DNA from: CABRXV01 sp900754955
GTDB taxonomy: Bacteria; Actinomycetota; Coriobacteriia; Coriobacteriales; Eggerthellaceae
Length of the DNA: 29,384 bases
Direction: 5' to 3'
Assembly (NCBI GenBank): GCA_902475005.1
Contig: CABRXV010000018.1
Location: 1 to 29,384, forward strand
The position numbers and the translations under genes are program-made. The notes beneath the pieces are model-generated. The model was not told where the DNA came from and made no database searches. It saw nothing but the letters and a program-made list of their open reading frames with translations. Of this stretch, positions 16,123 through 23,215 are shown piece by piece (within the stretch, counting starts at the first letter, position 1; each line of letters starts with the position of its first letter).

Positions 16123-16165
16123 TACAATAGCTCCGAAACACCGCGCTTCGCCTGTTAGGCGGAGC
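16123..16165 (+). promoter_or_regulatory. Candidate -10 and leader hairpin before the small membrane gene
   Basis: TACAAT at 16123-16128 resembles a -10, but no good -35 was found. The predicted leader then forms an 8-bp hairpin, GCTTCGCC/GGCGGAGC (16145-16152, 16158-16165), with a TGTTA loop. A further hairpin (CAGGCT/AGCCTG) lies just upstream and could end the dut transcript, but it lacks a T-run. Confidence 0.3.
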
Positions 16166-16189
16166 ATATCGTCAAGCAAGAGGCATATC

Positions 16190-16615
16190 ATGCAGGAACC
16201 ACAAGACTTCCGTCCTCCGACGGACGGCTCGTCGGAGTCAGAGCGTCTGACGCTGCTTAAATCAGCTCAGACTCTCGTCACCATTTCGATCATCGGCGGG
16301 CCCGTTTCACTCATCATCGGCGGCGTGCTTCTCAGCACGATTGCGCTCATCTGCGGCATCCTCGCATTTACCAAAATCAAAAGAGCCGCAACACCGCACG
16401 ACACGAAAGATGCGCTTGCTTCCATTCTGCGTCGTCAGGCGATCTTCGCGATCGCCATCGCTGTCTTTGCGCTCATCCTCAACGTCGTAACGCTTGCCAT
16501 GACGATGCCCGTGATCTTCGAAGCGCTCCAGAGCGGCAACATGGACGAGCTGCTCGGCTCGGCGGGATTAATGGCAGGCTCGAGCGCCAGTTCGTCGTCT
16601 TCGATCTGGGGTTAG
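16190..16615 (+). CDS. Small multi-pass membrane protein, unknown function
   Basis: 141 residues. A polar N-terminus (1-28) is followed by a long hydrophobic stretch (29-62, possibly two helices in a hairpin), a short basic/polar loop containing KIKRAATPHDTKD, a second hydrophobic region (83-109) and a Ser-rich C-terminus. This resembles small DUF4190-type membrane proteins in layout only; no motif allows a family call. It follows dut in the same direction after 117 bp, with its own candidate -10, so it may be an independent unit. Hydrophobicity and a plausible start support a real gene. Confidence 0.75.
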   Translation: MQEPQDFRPPTDGSSESERLTLLKSAQTLVTISIIGGPVSLIIGGVLLSTIALICGILAFTKIKRAATPHDTKDALASILRRQAIFAIAIAVFALILNVVTLAMTMPVIFEALQSGNMDELLGSAGLMAGSSASSSSSIWG

Positions 16616-16782
16616 CGTACGTCGGCACAAGCCGGCATAGCGCGGTTGGCACTGCGCATCCTTACCCGAGCTTAGCACGTCTCCCCTCTAGGTTCTCCAT
16701 AATTGATTGATAATATATGTTATGTAAAGTAATTGAGAAAGACGCGGGATAGCCTGCTTCCAAAGCAGCAGTTGGATATCGC

Positions 16783-16838
16783 AAAAAAACATCGGGGCCG
16801 CATGGCGAAGGGTGATGTTCCCTCGCCATGCGGCCCCG
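16783..16838 (-). terminator. Strong intrinsic terminator of the - strand pair
   Basis: A long stem (arms 16793-16811 and 16820-16838, about 19 bp with one bulged A) ends, on the - strand, in a run of seven T (A-run 16783-16789 on +). It lies 23 bp beyond the stop of the gene at 16862-17077. The + strand side has no T-run. Confidence 0.9.
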
Positions 16839-16861
16839 AAAGCTTGCGTACAGCATAACGG

Positions 16862-17077
16862 CTAAATGTACTGCGTCGTCTGCCGCATGCCCTTTCTTCT
16901 CAGATCGGAGAGCTGGTCCTGCGTGAGCGCCATGGGCTTGCCCCATTGGTCGACACGCGGGCACATGCCCGTTCGTTCACTGTAGAGGTACTGCACGCCC
17001 GTCTCCATGTCGACGATCACGTTGACGCCATATCGCTCGTCACCGCTCTTAAGATGCAAAAAGTCGGGTACCGCCAT
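16862..17077 (-). CDS. Small DUF6440-like protein
   Basis: 71 residues. The core GVNVIVDMETGVQYLY and the following DQWGKPM resemble the short DUF6440 domain, in which a V-I-V-D-x-x-T-G-V-x-Y-L strand pair is followed by a D-x-x-G-K-P turn. The function of that family is unknown. It lies 9 bp after the 17087-17551 gene on the same strand and shares its terminator, so the two are an operon. The family call is from memory of the motif and is moderate; reality of the gene is well supported by the operon and terminator. Confidence 0.72.
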   Translation of the reverse strand: MAVPDFLHLKSGDERYGVNVIVDMETGVQYLYSERTGMCPRVDQWGKPMALTQDQLSDLRRKGMRQTTQYI

Positions 17078-17086
17078 AGCTCCTCC

Positions 17087-17551
17087 TTACACCGTGCGCA
17101 TCGCCTGGGCGCGACGCTTCTTCTCTTCCCACTCCGCGATGCCGTCGTTGGCGATAACGCAGTAGTACGATTCCTTCCAATCGTCCGACAGACGATAATC
17201 GGGGTACGACACGCGCACCCGATGCACATAGAACTCGCCCTCGGTGATCTCCTGTAGTCTTTCAGCGAGCCACCGCGCAAGTCCGCTCTTAAGCGTCGCA
17301 TCCGAGACGTCAAATCCGTGGCGGCGGTAGTCGTACGAGAGTTTCTCGTTGTTCTTCCCGATGATCTCGATCGACCACGTATGCGCAGGAAGCTCGCACC
17401 ACTGGCCGAAGCCGATGTACAGGTATTTGAAATCGGGCGCGTGGTCTCCAATGCTTGCCACCACGTCCTCAAGAAGCGCACGGGCGTTCTCAGACGGCAG
17501 GTAGTACGAACGCGGAGCCTCGTCTCCCCTTCTTCTTCCAAAACCGAACAT
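17087..17551 (-). CDS. Conserved-looking cytoplasmic protein, unknown function
   Basis: 154 residues, not recognised. No signal peptide or membrane helix. After a basic N-terminus (MFGFGRRRGDEAP) there is an alpha/beta pattern with many aromatics (FKYLYIGFGQWCELP, HTWSIEIIGKNNEKLSYDYR, RVRVSYPDYRLSDDW) and a charged helical C-terminus (GIAEWEEKKRRAQAM). The ATG at 17551 was chosen because GAGAAAGG precedes it; the longer frame starting at 17617 would add an atypical N-terminus. It heads a two-gene operon with the DUF6440-like gene. Confidence 0.75.
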   Translation of the reverse strand: MFGFGRRRGDEAPRSYYLPSENARALLEDVVASIGDHAPDFKYLYIGFGQWCELPAHTWSIEIIGKNNEKLSYDYRRHGFDVSDATLKSGLARWLAERLQEITEGEFYVHRVRVSYPDYRLSDDWKESYYCVIANDGIAEWEEKKRRAQAMRTV

Positions 17552-17648
17552 ATATACGCCTTTCTCTTTCACACCCTCTATCGATGAGCACATGATAAAG
17601 AATGCACAAAGATGCATTGCGCAAAGCGAAGGGGAATGAGCCGCCGCC

Positions 17649-18461
17649 TCAGCGCTGCGTCGGCCGATAGCTCACCGGCATGCCGCTCGGCGGGAATGCC
17701 TGCGCGCCGCGCATCTCCTCGGTAGCGGGATGCACCTGAATCGCCCTGATATTGAGGTCGAGGGTACGAGCACGTGCGATGATCTGCTCCTCGTAAGCCT
17801 CGATGATCGCCGCAAGACGCGGTGCATCCTCCGCATAGAGATGGAGCCAGTACCAACGCCACGAAGAGCGGCGCGTCGTATCGTCGCGCGTACGCGCCTG
17901 GTCGAGTGCCGCGGCGTTCACGAGCGCGAGCACCGCACCCGCCTGCTCGCCGATCGCAAGGCAGAACGCGCGTTTCACCGTCAGAAGAAGCGCCGCATCG
18001 TCAGCGCGTCCATCCTGCGCCCGCGCCGCCGCCTCGCCCGTACGCGGTGCGCCCGCATCCTCGCGCGCCGCGCGATCGGCGAAGGGATGCCGCTTGCGCA
18101 TGCCGTAACGCGACCCCATGATGCGGAACTCAGCCACATGCACGCCCTCGTAGTCGAGCGCGAGTTTGAGCATCTCGCGGCGGGCGTTCACCTCGGAGAG
18201 CAGCATCGAGTCGTCAAGGTACGCCTCGGCTACGATGAGCGGCTTGTCCTTGTCGGGCCCTTTACGCGGCGCATCGTCGCGACGCACGTAGAATGCATTC
18301 GTGTGATCGAGGATCATCTCAGCCGCAGGCGGATTATCGGCCCAAGTGCGCCTCACCGCATTCACGTAAGAAAGGCGGTTGCGTGAGATGCGCACGAGCT
18401 TCGCCGCATCAGGGTTCATTGCAGCAAGCGTGCGGCCGAGTTCACTACCCAAGCTTTTCAC
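17649..18461 (-). CDS. Uncharacterised protein, possibly DUF721/DciA-like in its N-terminal half
   Basis: 270 residues from a GTG start at 18461 preceded by GGGGTGG. The frame is open to 18572, but that stretch lies inside the phosphatase gene. The N-terminal 120 residues show a helix-strand pattern (VRRTWADNPPAAEMILDHTN, LIVAEAYLDDSMLLSEVNAR, HVAEFRIMGSRYGMRKRHPF) that faintly recalls DUF721/DciA proteins. A charged linker of about 40 residues follows, then a helical C-terminal half with LHLYAEDAPRLAAIIEAYEE. It overlaps the end of the phosphatase gene by 17 bases and is probably cotranscribed with it. The gene is likely real; the family suggestion is weak. Confidence 0.7.
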   Translation of the reverse strand: MKSLGSELGRTLAAMNPDAAKLVRISRNRLSYVNAVRRTWADNPPAAEMILDHTNAFYVRRDDAPRKGPDKDKPLIVAEAYLDDSMLLSEVNARREMLKLALDYEGVHVAEFRIMGSRYGMRKRHPFADRAAREDAGAPRTGEAAARAQDGRADDAALLLTVKRAFCLAIGEQAGAVLALVNAAALDQARTRDDTTRRSSWRWYWLHLYAEDAPRLAAIIEAYEEQIIARARTLDLNIRAIQVHPATEEMRGAQAFPPSGMPVSYRPTQR

Positions 18462-18906
18462 AGCACCACCCCAAAAGCCCCACGCAGCCGTCAACCACAT
18501 CGTCGTACGTCGCGTCGAAATCGCCCGTGTACCACGGATCGGCGATATCGCCCTCACGTCCCGCGAATTCAAGGAGCTTGTAGATCTTACCTGCAGGGTC
18601 GCCGCCGAACAGACGCCGCATCGAGCGCACGTTGGCCTCGTCCATGCCGATGAGCAGATCGAAGGTATCGTAATCCCCCTTCGTCAGGCGACGCGCGCGC
18701 TTCCCCGCGCACGAGATGCCCTCACGCGCGAGGCGCCTGCACGTGCCGGGATGCACGGGGTTGCCGAGCTCCTCGGCACTCGTCGCCGCCGACTCGATAC
18801 GAAAACGATCCGCCGCTCCCCTCTTCTCCACGAGGTCCTTCATGACGAACTCCGCCATGGGCGAGCGACAGATGTTGCCGTGGCAGACGAACATGATACG
18901 GTGCAT
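18445..18906 (-). CDS. Low-molecular-weight protein tyrosine phosphatase with element-derived start
   Basis: 153 residues. Family members dephosphorylate phosphotyrosine via a Cys-phosphate intermediate. The P-loop is C8-HGNIC-R14-SP and the general acid is Asp123 in DPWY, so the enzyme should be active. The first five codons (MHRIM), the AGAGGA ribosome site and all upstream DNA come from the integrated element: the repeat at 18869-18891 codes for FVCHGNI and is repeated at 23663-23685, where it joins the old 5' end of the gene. Expression is therefore likely driven from element DNA. It overlaps the next - strand gene by 17 bases. Confidence 0.95.
   Translation of the reverse strand: MHRIMFVCHGNICRSPMAEFVMKDLVEKRGAADRFRIESAATSAEELGNPVHPGTCRRLAREGISCAGKRARRLTKGDYDTFDLLIGMDEANVRSMRRLFGGDPAGKIYKLLEFAGREGDIADPWYTGDFDATYDDVVDGCVGLLGWCCEKLG
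18869..18891. repeat. Left attachment core (23-bp direct repeat, copy 1)
   Basis: Identical over all 23 bases to 23663-23685, and the flanks differ at once on both sides. It encodes codons 6-12 plus two bases of Cys13 of the phosphatase on the - strand. This is the expected footprint of tyrosine-integrase insertion in the 5' end of a conserved gene. Confidence 0.92.
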
Positions 18907-19022
18907 CCTTGGATTTCCTCTCAAATATCAGGGTTTCCGCAGGTGATAAACGCTGTTCGTATGTCATCGCCCAGTCGCGGAATCCCGAATCGACTCGTGT
19001 ATGAGCGGATGTTTTCCGCCGC

Positions 19023-19065
19023 AAAAGTTGTAAATTCGGTTGTAAACCTCGCGGATTTACAACTT
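19023..19065. repeat. Cluster of arm-like integrase sites, left end
   Basis: AAAAGTTGTAAA (19023-19034), GTTGTAAA (19039-19046) and the inverted TTTACAACTT (19056-19065). The 12-mer recurs exactly at 23585-23596 near the other end. The cluster lies between the core repeat and the integrase gene, where arm-type sites normally lie. Confidence 0.65.
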
Positions 19066-19078
19066 CGTACACTTTAGC

Positions 19079-19635
19079 TCACGCGGCGCCATCCGTCATG
19101 CGGAGCATGTCGCTCCTCACATCCTCGAATCCAAGGTGAGTGTACGTGTTGTACGTCACGCTAATGTCCGAGTGCCCCATGATGTACTTGAGCTTTGCGG
19201 GGTCCATCCCCTTGCGAGCCATCTTGGAACAGAACGTGTGACGGCAGACATGCGGGGTAATCTTGGGAAGCTCCTTCTTGTAGATGCTATTGTGCTTGCG
19301 GAGAGAGAGTTGGAAGTACTTCTCCCAGTGCATCGCAACCTTCGGCATACCGTTTTTGTCCAGAAGCAGGAAATGTGCATGGAGAGCATGTCCGCGTCGA
19401 GTTCCACGCGCCCGAACTCGTCCACGAAGCGCCATTCCATCACGTTGTCGATGCACCTCAGGGTGCCCTCGAGCCCCTCCCTGTCCTCGAGCGGCTCCTT
19501 CCTGCGCATCGCGTTCCTCTCGCGCTCGAGCTGCTTGGCCTTCGCCGCGCTGATGCGAGCCGTGCGCTTGAGAACCTGAATACGCCACTCTGTCTCTTCC
19601 TCGATGCTGAATTTGTCCTTATCCTTATCTTTCAT
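19079..19635 (-). pseudogene. Broken tyrosine integrase: unrelated-looking 5' part plus out-of-frame catalytic C-terminus
   Basis: Two frames overlap. From the ATG at 19635 (good site GGGAGGTG) about 80 charged residues run (MKDKDKDKFSIEEE..., to VELDADMLSMHI near 19375). The other frame, from roughly 19380 down to the stop at 19079, codes for the C-terminal integrase domain: FLLLDKNGMPKVAMHWEKYF, then HVCRHTF, the GHSDIS box and the nucleophile Tyr in NTYTH. The first catalytic Arg and the core-binding domain are absent, so this is more than a single frameshift; an internal deletion probably joined a neighbour or N-terminal part to the integrase tail. The protein cannot be a full recombinase. 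Confidence 0.85.
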
Positions 19636-19748
19636 GTTCAGCACCTCCCTTCGCGCGACCTCCCCGATGCCGCAGGCATACTCACGGCGCAAGACGTAAT
19701 CTGCTGCGGAATCGGGGATCAAGCGCGACGGGATGCGGCTTGGAAACG

Positions 19749-19779
19749 AAAAGGCCGCACCCGAAAATCGGATGCGGCC
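19749..19779 (-). terminator. Terminator after the Tat lipoprotein gene
   Basis: Stem GGCCGCA/TGCGGCC (19753-19759, 19773-19779) with an inner CCGA/TCGG pair, one mismatch and an AAA loop. On the - strand it is followed by TTTT (19749-19752). It separates the cargo operon from the integrase remnant. Confidence 0.8.
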
Positions 19780-19816
19780 ATGCGGTCGTATCGCGATTTG
19801 CCCGATGCGCGGCTCC

Positions 19817-20812
19817 CTAGTCCACCTCTACGCCCTCTGCGTCGGTCGTGTCCCACGTGAAGCCCGCGTGACCTTCCTCCACGACGGTGGCGAGACCCGA
19901 ATATCCGCCGAAGGTGGTATCGTAGACCGCCTGCGTGGTCGAGTAGTTGGACGAGTACAGTCCGATGGAATCCTCAGGCGCGCTGAAGGCACTCTCGGGA
20001 ATCTCGGCGTCGTTGTGCCAGCCGTAGTCCGCCAGCACGCGGAAGCGCGTCTCAGGGCTTTCCAGGTCCGTCGTATCGTCAACCTCTATCTGGTAGAAGC
20101 TGAAGCGGCGCGCCAGGAAGCGGATTTCCTCGCCCGCCGCGACGTTGCCCGAGCCGTCGGTTTCGAGCGCGAGCGTGTAGGGCTGGGGCTGCGGCTCCTG
20201 ATACTCCGCCGCCTCGTTGAACGCCTGGCCCTCGTTGGCGGCATCGAGCGAGCTCTTCGTGTTCTCCAGCGCGATTTGGAACTCCTCGATGGCCGCCGCG
20301 CGTTCCTCCTCGGGTACGCCTTCGATGCCGTAGGCACCGTAGTTGTTCATGGAATCATAGGTTCCCGCATCAGCTTCTGCTTTCAGGGTGTCGTAGCATT
20401 GCTGCCACGCTTGGATGGCCTCGGCGGCGTTTTCGATAGCCGCCTGCTTCCCCGCCTCGAACACTGCCCTGTCCTGCTCCTTGGCGAACTCGATTATCTG
20501 CTCGTTGGAAAGGCCGTTCAGGTCGCCGAAGGTCGCGCCGTCGCACAGGTACACAGCCACGTTGCCGTTGCCGTCGAACGACAGGATGCGCTCGATTTCC
20601 ACGTCCTTCCCGATTTGCTCGTCGCCGTCGTACTGCATCCAAACGCCCGCCTGCGCGAACGCCTGCGATGCGGGCACGGGCTCGCTCGCGCTGCTGGCTG
20701 CACCGCCCGCACCCTCGCCCGAGCCGCCGCACCCGACCAGCCCTAGGCCAGCCACGGTTACCGCGCCAACCCCGAGCAGCTTCAAGACGTTCCTTCTCGT
20801 GTATTGCCTCAT
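19817..20812 (-). CDS. Tat-exported lipoprotein of unknown function
   Basis: 331 residues. The N-terminus has a twin-arginine motif (YTRRNVLK), a hydrophobic core and a lipobox ending GLVGC with Cys28, so the protein should be exported folded by Tat and lipid-anchored outside. The mature part starts with a Gly/Ser/Ala linker, then a beta-containing region (IERILSFDGNGNVAVYLCDG), a helical Ala/Glu-rich middle (about 105-200) and a second beta-rich region. No domain recognised. Start ATG at 20812 with AAGGAGGG upstream. It follows the LPXTG gene by 34 bp, so it is the last gene of the cargo operon and has its own terminator. Confidence 0.88.
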   Translation of the reverse strand: MRQYTRRNVLKLLGVGAVTVAGLGLVGCGGSGEGAGGAASSASEPVPASQAFAQAGVWMQYDGDEQIGKDVEIERILSFDGNGNVAVYLCDGATFGDLNGLSNEQIIEFAKEQDRAVFEAGKQAAIENAAEAIQAWQQCYDTLKAEADAGTYDSMNNYGAYGIEGVPEEERAAAIEEFQIALENTKSSLDAANEGQAFNEAAEYQEPQPQPYTLALETDGSGNVAAGEEIRFLARRFSFYQIEVDDTTDLESPETRFRVLADYGWHNDAEIPESAFSAPEDSIGLYSSNYSTTQAVYDTTFGGYSGLATVVEEGHAGFTWDTTDAEGVEVD

Positions 20813-20842
20813 GGATGATTCCCTCCTTCTCGTGTATTGCCT
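20791..20842. repeat. 19-bp direct repeat over the lipoprotein start
   Basis: The same 19 bases occur at 20791-20809, inside the first codons of the lipoprotein gene (RQYTRR), and at 20824-20842, in the gap to the upstream gene. The upstream copy supplies part of the ribosome site. It looks like a 33-bp tandem duplication across the start. Confidence 0.8.
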
Positions 20843-20846
20843 TAGA

Positions 20847-22097
20847 CTACGAACGCTCCGCCCGATTTTTTGCCGCCAGAATCAGGCCCGCCGAAACAAG
20901 TAGCAGAGCAAGAGCAGGCAGGCCGATGAGCGCGAACGTGCCGTCGCCCGTCTGGGGAAGCTCGTCCTGCGCGCCTTCCTGAGCGGAGCCCTCGTTCGCA
21001 TCCGCCGACCCATCGGGTCGGTCGCCGCCCTGCGGCTTGTCCCCGCCCGTCTGCGGGAGCTTGGCGATGGGCTCGGTCTTGGTCTGGCCGCATGCCGCGC
21101 AGGTGTACGTCCTCACGCCCTCGGCGCTCTCGGTGGGCTCCTTCGTCACAACGCCGCCGTCCCAGATGTGCCCCGTTGCGGCAAGCTCCTGCGACTGCTC
21201 GGCTCCGCAGATTGCGCAGGTGCGAATCTGCTCGCCGCTCTCCGTGCACGTGGGCTCGGCCACCGTCTGCCATTCTCCGTAGGTGTGCTCGTCGCCGTCG
21301 ATGGCGTGGAAATCGACCACGTTAACGCCGACTTCCTGCCTCCAGTCCGCGTACTCCTCGGCAGCGGTGCCCGTGTACCCGATGATGCAGCCACCCAGAA
21401 TGGGCGTGCCTACGAACTCGGTGACCGACTTGGGCACCCACACGTATTCGAGGCTGCCGCATCCGTTGAGGAACGTGGCGGGAATCTGCGCCACGCCCTC
21501 CTCGATATATACGGTTTCAAGGCTGTCGCAGCCGTAGAACTGCGCGTTGCCGCCGCCCCATTCAGAGCCCGCGGGGATGGTCACCGAGACGAGGCTGTCG
21601 CAGTCGATGAACACGTCCGAACCCCATGTCGCGTTCTCGGGCAGTTCGATTTCCGCGAAGCCCGCTCCGCCGAACGCCACGTTTTCCACGCGCTCCAAGC
21701 CGTCGTTCAAGTGCACCTCGGTGAGCGAGGGGTTGTCGGCGAACGCACTCACGCCAATCGTTCTCACGGTGGAGGACATGGTCGCCTTCTGCAGGCTGGC
21801 GTAGCTCACGCCGCCTCGCGTGGCGAACGCCATGCTGGGCACCTCGGTCACACCTTCGGCAACCATGACCTCCTTGACCTGCGCGGCGTACGGCTCCCAT
21901 TCGTAGGCCCCGCCCGCGCTTATCGGGGCTATGTCCTCGGAAAGCGTGAGCACGCCCGCATCGTCCAGCGACCAGCCGTCGCCGCCCGCCACCTCTACGG
22001 CGTACGCGGGGCGCGCCGCCAGAAATAGCAGCAGGGCGCATGCCGCGAGCAGCGCCGCAAAACGCGCCGCTCTTCTCGTCCGTTCGGTTTTATCCAT
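20847..22097 (-). CDS. LPXTG-anchored surface protein with leucine-rich repeats
   Basis: 416 residues. A signal peptide (about 1-33, ending ARPAYA) precedes a BspA-type leucine-rich-repeat region (about 70-260: VREV-, SLTEVHLNDGLERVENVAF, SLVSVTIPAG, SLETVYIEEG, SLEYVWVPKS). Next come two CxxC-bearing modules (CTESGEQIRTCAICG, RTYTCAACGQTK), a low-complexity spacer, LPQTG at 380, a membrane helix and a basic tail. This is a sortase substrate exposed on the cell wall. A second LPQTG lies at 347 without a following helix. BspA-like repeats often bind host proteins, but no ligand can be read here. Start ATG 22097 after AAAGGAG. Confidence 0.93.
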   Translation of the reverse strand: MDKTERTRRAARFAALLAACALLLFLAARPAYAVEVAGGDGWSLDDAGVLTLSEDIAPISAGGAYEWEPYAAQVKEVMVAEGVTEVPSMAFATRGGVSYASLQKATMSSTVRTIGVSAFADNPSLTEVHLNDGLERVENVAFGGAGFAEIELPENATWGSDVFIDCDSLVSVTIPAGSEWGGGNAQFYGCDSLETVYIEEGVAQIPATFLNGCGSLEYVWVPKSVTEFVGTPILGGCIIGYTGTAAEEYADWRQEVGVNVVDFHAIDGDEHTYGEWQTVAEPTCTESGEQIRTCAICGAEQSQELAATGHIWDGGVVTKEPTESAEGVRTYTCAACGQTKTEPIAKLPQTGGDKPQGGDRPDGSADANEGSAQEGAQDELPQTGDGTFALIGLPALALLLVSAGLILAAKNRAERS

Positions 22098-22176
22098 TGT
22101 TCCGCTCCTTTGCGCTTGCTGTATACGGTGCTCGAAAGTGGTGGCAGCCGCCATACGGGCTACTCCACATAGGCTG

Positions 22177-22223
22177 CCCGCTGCATGGATCGTGGCGAAA
22201 ACCGCCATGATCCATGCAGCGGG
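22177..22223. repeat. 21-bp-stem hairpin between cargo genes
   Basis: Arms 22177-22197 and 22203-22223 pair over 21 bp with a single G-T pair and an AAAAC loop. No T-run follows on either strand. A competing 7-bp pairing, GGCAGCC (22143-22149) with GGCTGCC (22173-22179), uses part of the same left arm. It lies downstream of the membrane gene stop and upstream of the LPXTG gene. Confidence 0.8.
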
Positions 22224-22239
22224 GTTCGACGGCGGGCCG

Positions 22240-23028
22240 CTACCGCTTGCCCATCGCGTTGGCAATCCAGTCGAGGTTGCTGCTGGCGCTTGCGGTGTTT
22301 GCGTTTATCTGCTGGGCTTGGCTGAGAACCTGCCCCTGCATGAACAGATTGCCTAGCTGCAACATGTTGCCGATGCGCTGCTGGTTGAGAATCTGCTGCT
22401 GCCCCTGCTCCATACGGCGCTGATGCCGCTCTGTCTCGTAGAGGTTAACCATCTCCTGCACGGTGCTCGCGCGGTGGTTGCGCACGGCGGTAAGGAAGAA
22501 GTCCACGGCGTCGATGTTGTCGTAGTCCATCGGGTACCACGGCGCGACTTCCGCAGCCCAGCGCTGCTGCACGGCGAAGATTTCCCGCTTCGTCTGCTCG
22601 ATACTCTGCGCGAGCGCTTGGTTGTTGGCCTCCACTTGCGCGTTGCTCTGGTCGATGGTGGCGTTCTTGCGCTCTCGCCCCTTGTCGGCCGACTTTGAGA
22701 TGACCCCGTACAGAACCGCGCCGATGATGGCGGACACCACGAGGTTAACGATGTTCCAGACCATCACCTGAAGCTCCATTCCGCCTGCCGAGAAGAACGG
22801 GATGGTTATCGGGTACGTGATGGCCTTGAGCGGCGTGCTGGTGATGAGCGCGAACGCGATGAGGAAGCCCGCCACGGCGTAGAGCACGGGGTGACGCTTG
22901 GTCTTCTTCTCCGTCTTGGCAGCGAACTGCGTGCTCAGCTGGTTGATGCGGTTCTGCAGCCCCACCACGCGGTGCATCAAATCGTGCGCCGTGACGACTC
23001 CTGATAGCAAATCTTCTTGGCTCCCCAT
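22240..23028 (-). CDS. Two-TM coiled-coil membrane protein, unknown function
   Basis: 262 residues. Order: a helical N-terminus (1-45), TM1 (48-66), a short hydrophobic loop, TM2 (90-110), a Gln/Asn-rich coiled coil (about 115-160), then YPMDYDNIDAVDFFL (165-179) and RASTVQEMVNLYE (186-198), and a Gln-rich C-terminal helical tail. The P-x-DY...RA-T-x-x-E-x-x-NLYE pattern occurs at the C-terminus of many uncharacterised Gram-positive membrane proteins; no function is established. The ATG at 23028 follows GAAAGG; a GTG at 23067 in the same frame is an alternative. It heads the - strand cargo operon. Confidence 0.85.
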   Translation of the reverse strand: MGSQEDLLSGVVTAHDLMHRVVGLQNRINQLSTQFAAKTEKKTKRHPVLYAVAGFLIAFALITSTPLKAITYPITIPFFSAGGMELQVMVWNIVNLVVSAIIGAVLYGVISKSADKGRERKNATIDQSNAQVEANNQALAQSIEQTKREIFAVQQRWAAEVAPWYPMDYDNIDAVDFFLTAVRNHRASTVQEMVNLYETERHQRRMEQGQQQILNQQRIGNMLQLGNLFMQGQVLSQAQQINANTASASSNLDWIANAMGKR

Positions 23029-23083
23029 ACGCTCTAACCTTTCTCTCGCCCTACGGAGCTGACTCACCCCAACAAAGTGCTCG

Positions 23084-23154
23084 GCGCAGCTTTTGCTGCG
23101 CTTCTGTTTTCTTAGTTAAACTATATAGGCATAAAATAGCCTATGCTGGCTATT
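23084..23154. promoter_or_regulatory. Divergent control region with 20-bp operator-like palindrome
   Basis: AATAGCC-TATGCT-GGCTATT (23135-23154) is a perfect 7-bp inverted repeat with a 6-bp spacer, beside -10-like TATTAT (+) and TATAAT (-) overlapping its right edge (23151-23158). This is what an XRE repressor site between divergent genes looks like. Towards the cargo gene lies a hairpin GCGCAGC/GCTGCGC with a TTTT loop (23084-23101), followed on + by a T-rich tract, possibly a terminator pointing towards the regulator. Confidence 0.6.
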
Positions 23155-23215
23155 ATAACCGACAAGAATCGCCCATAGGATTCAAGGCAACTTGATTTTG
23201 ATGGGCGGTGACCGC

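Noticed and set aside
16746..16782. tRNA-like anticodon stem (CTGCTTCCAAAGCAG) before the A-run
   Set aside because: No acceptor stem, D arm or T-arm TTCGA sequence is present; only one short hairpin, so not a tRNA gene.
19733..20746. 337-residue + strand frame opposite the Tat lipoprotein
   Set aside because: It is an antisense shadow; the - strand gene has a signal peptide, ribosome site and terminator.
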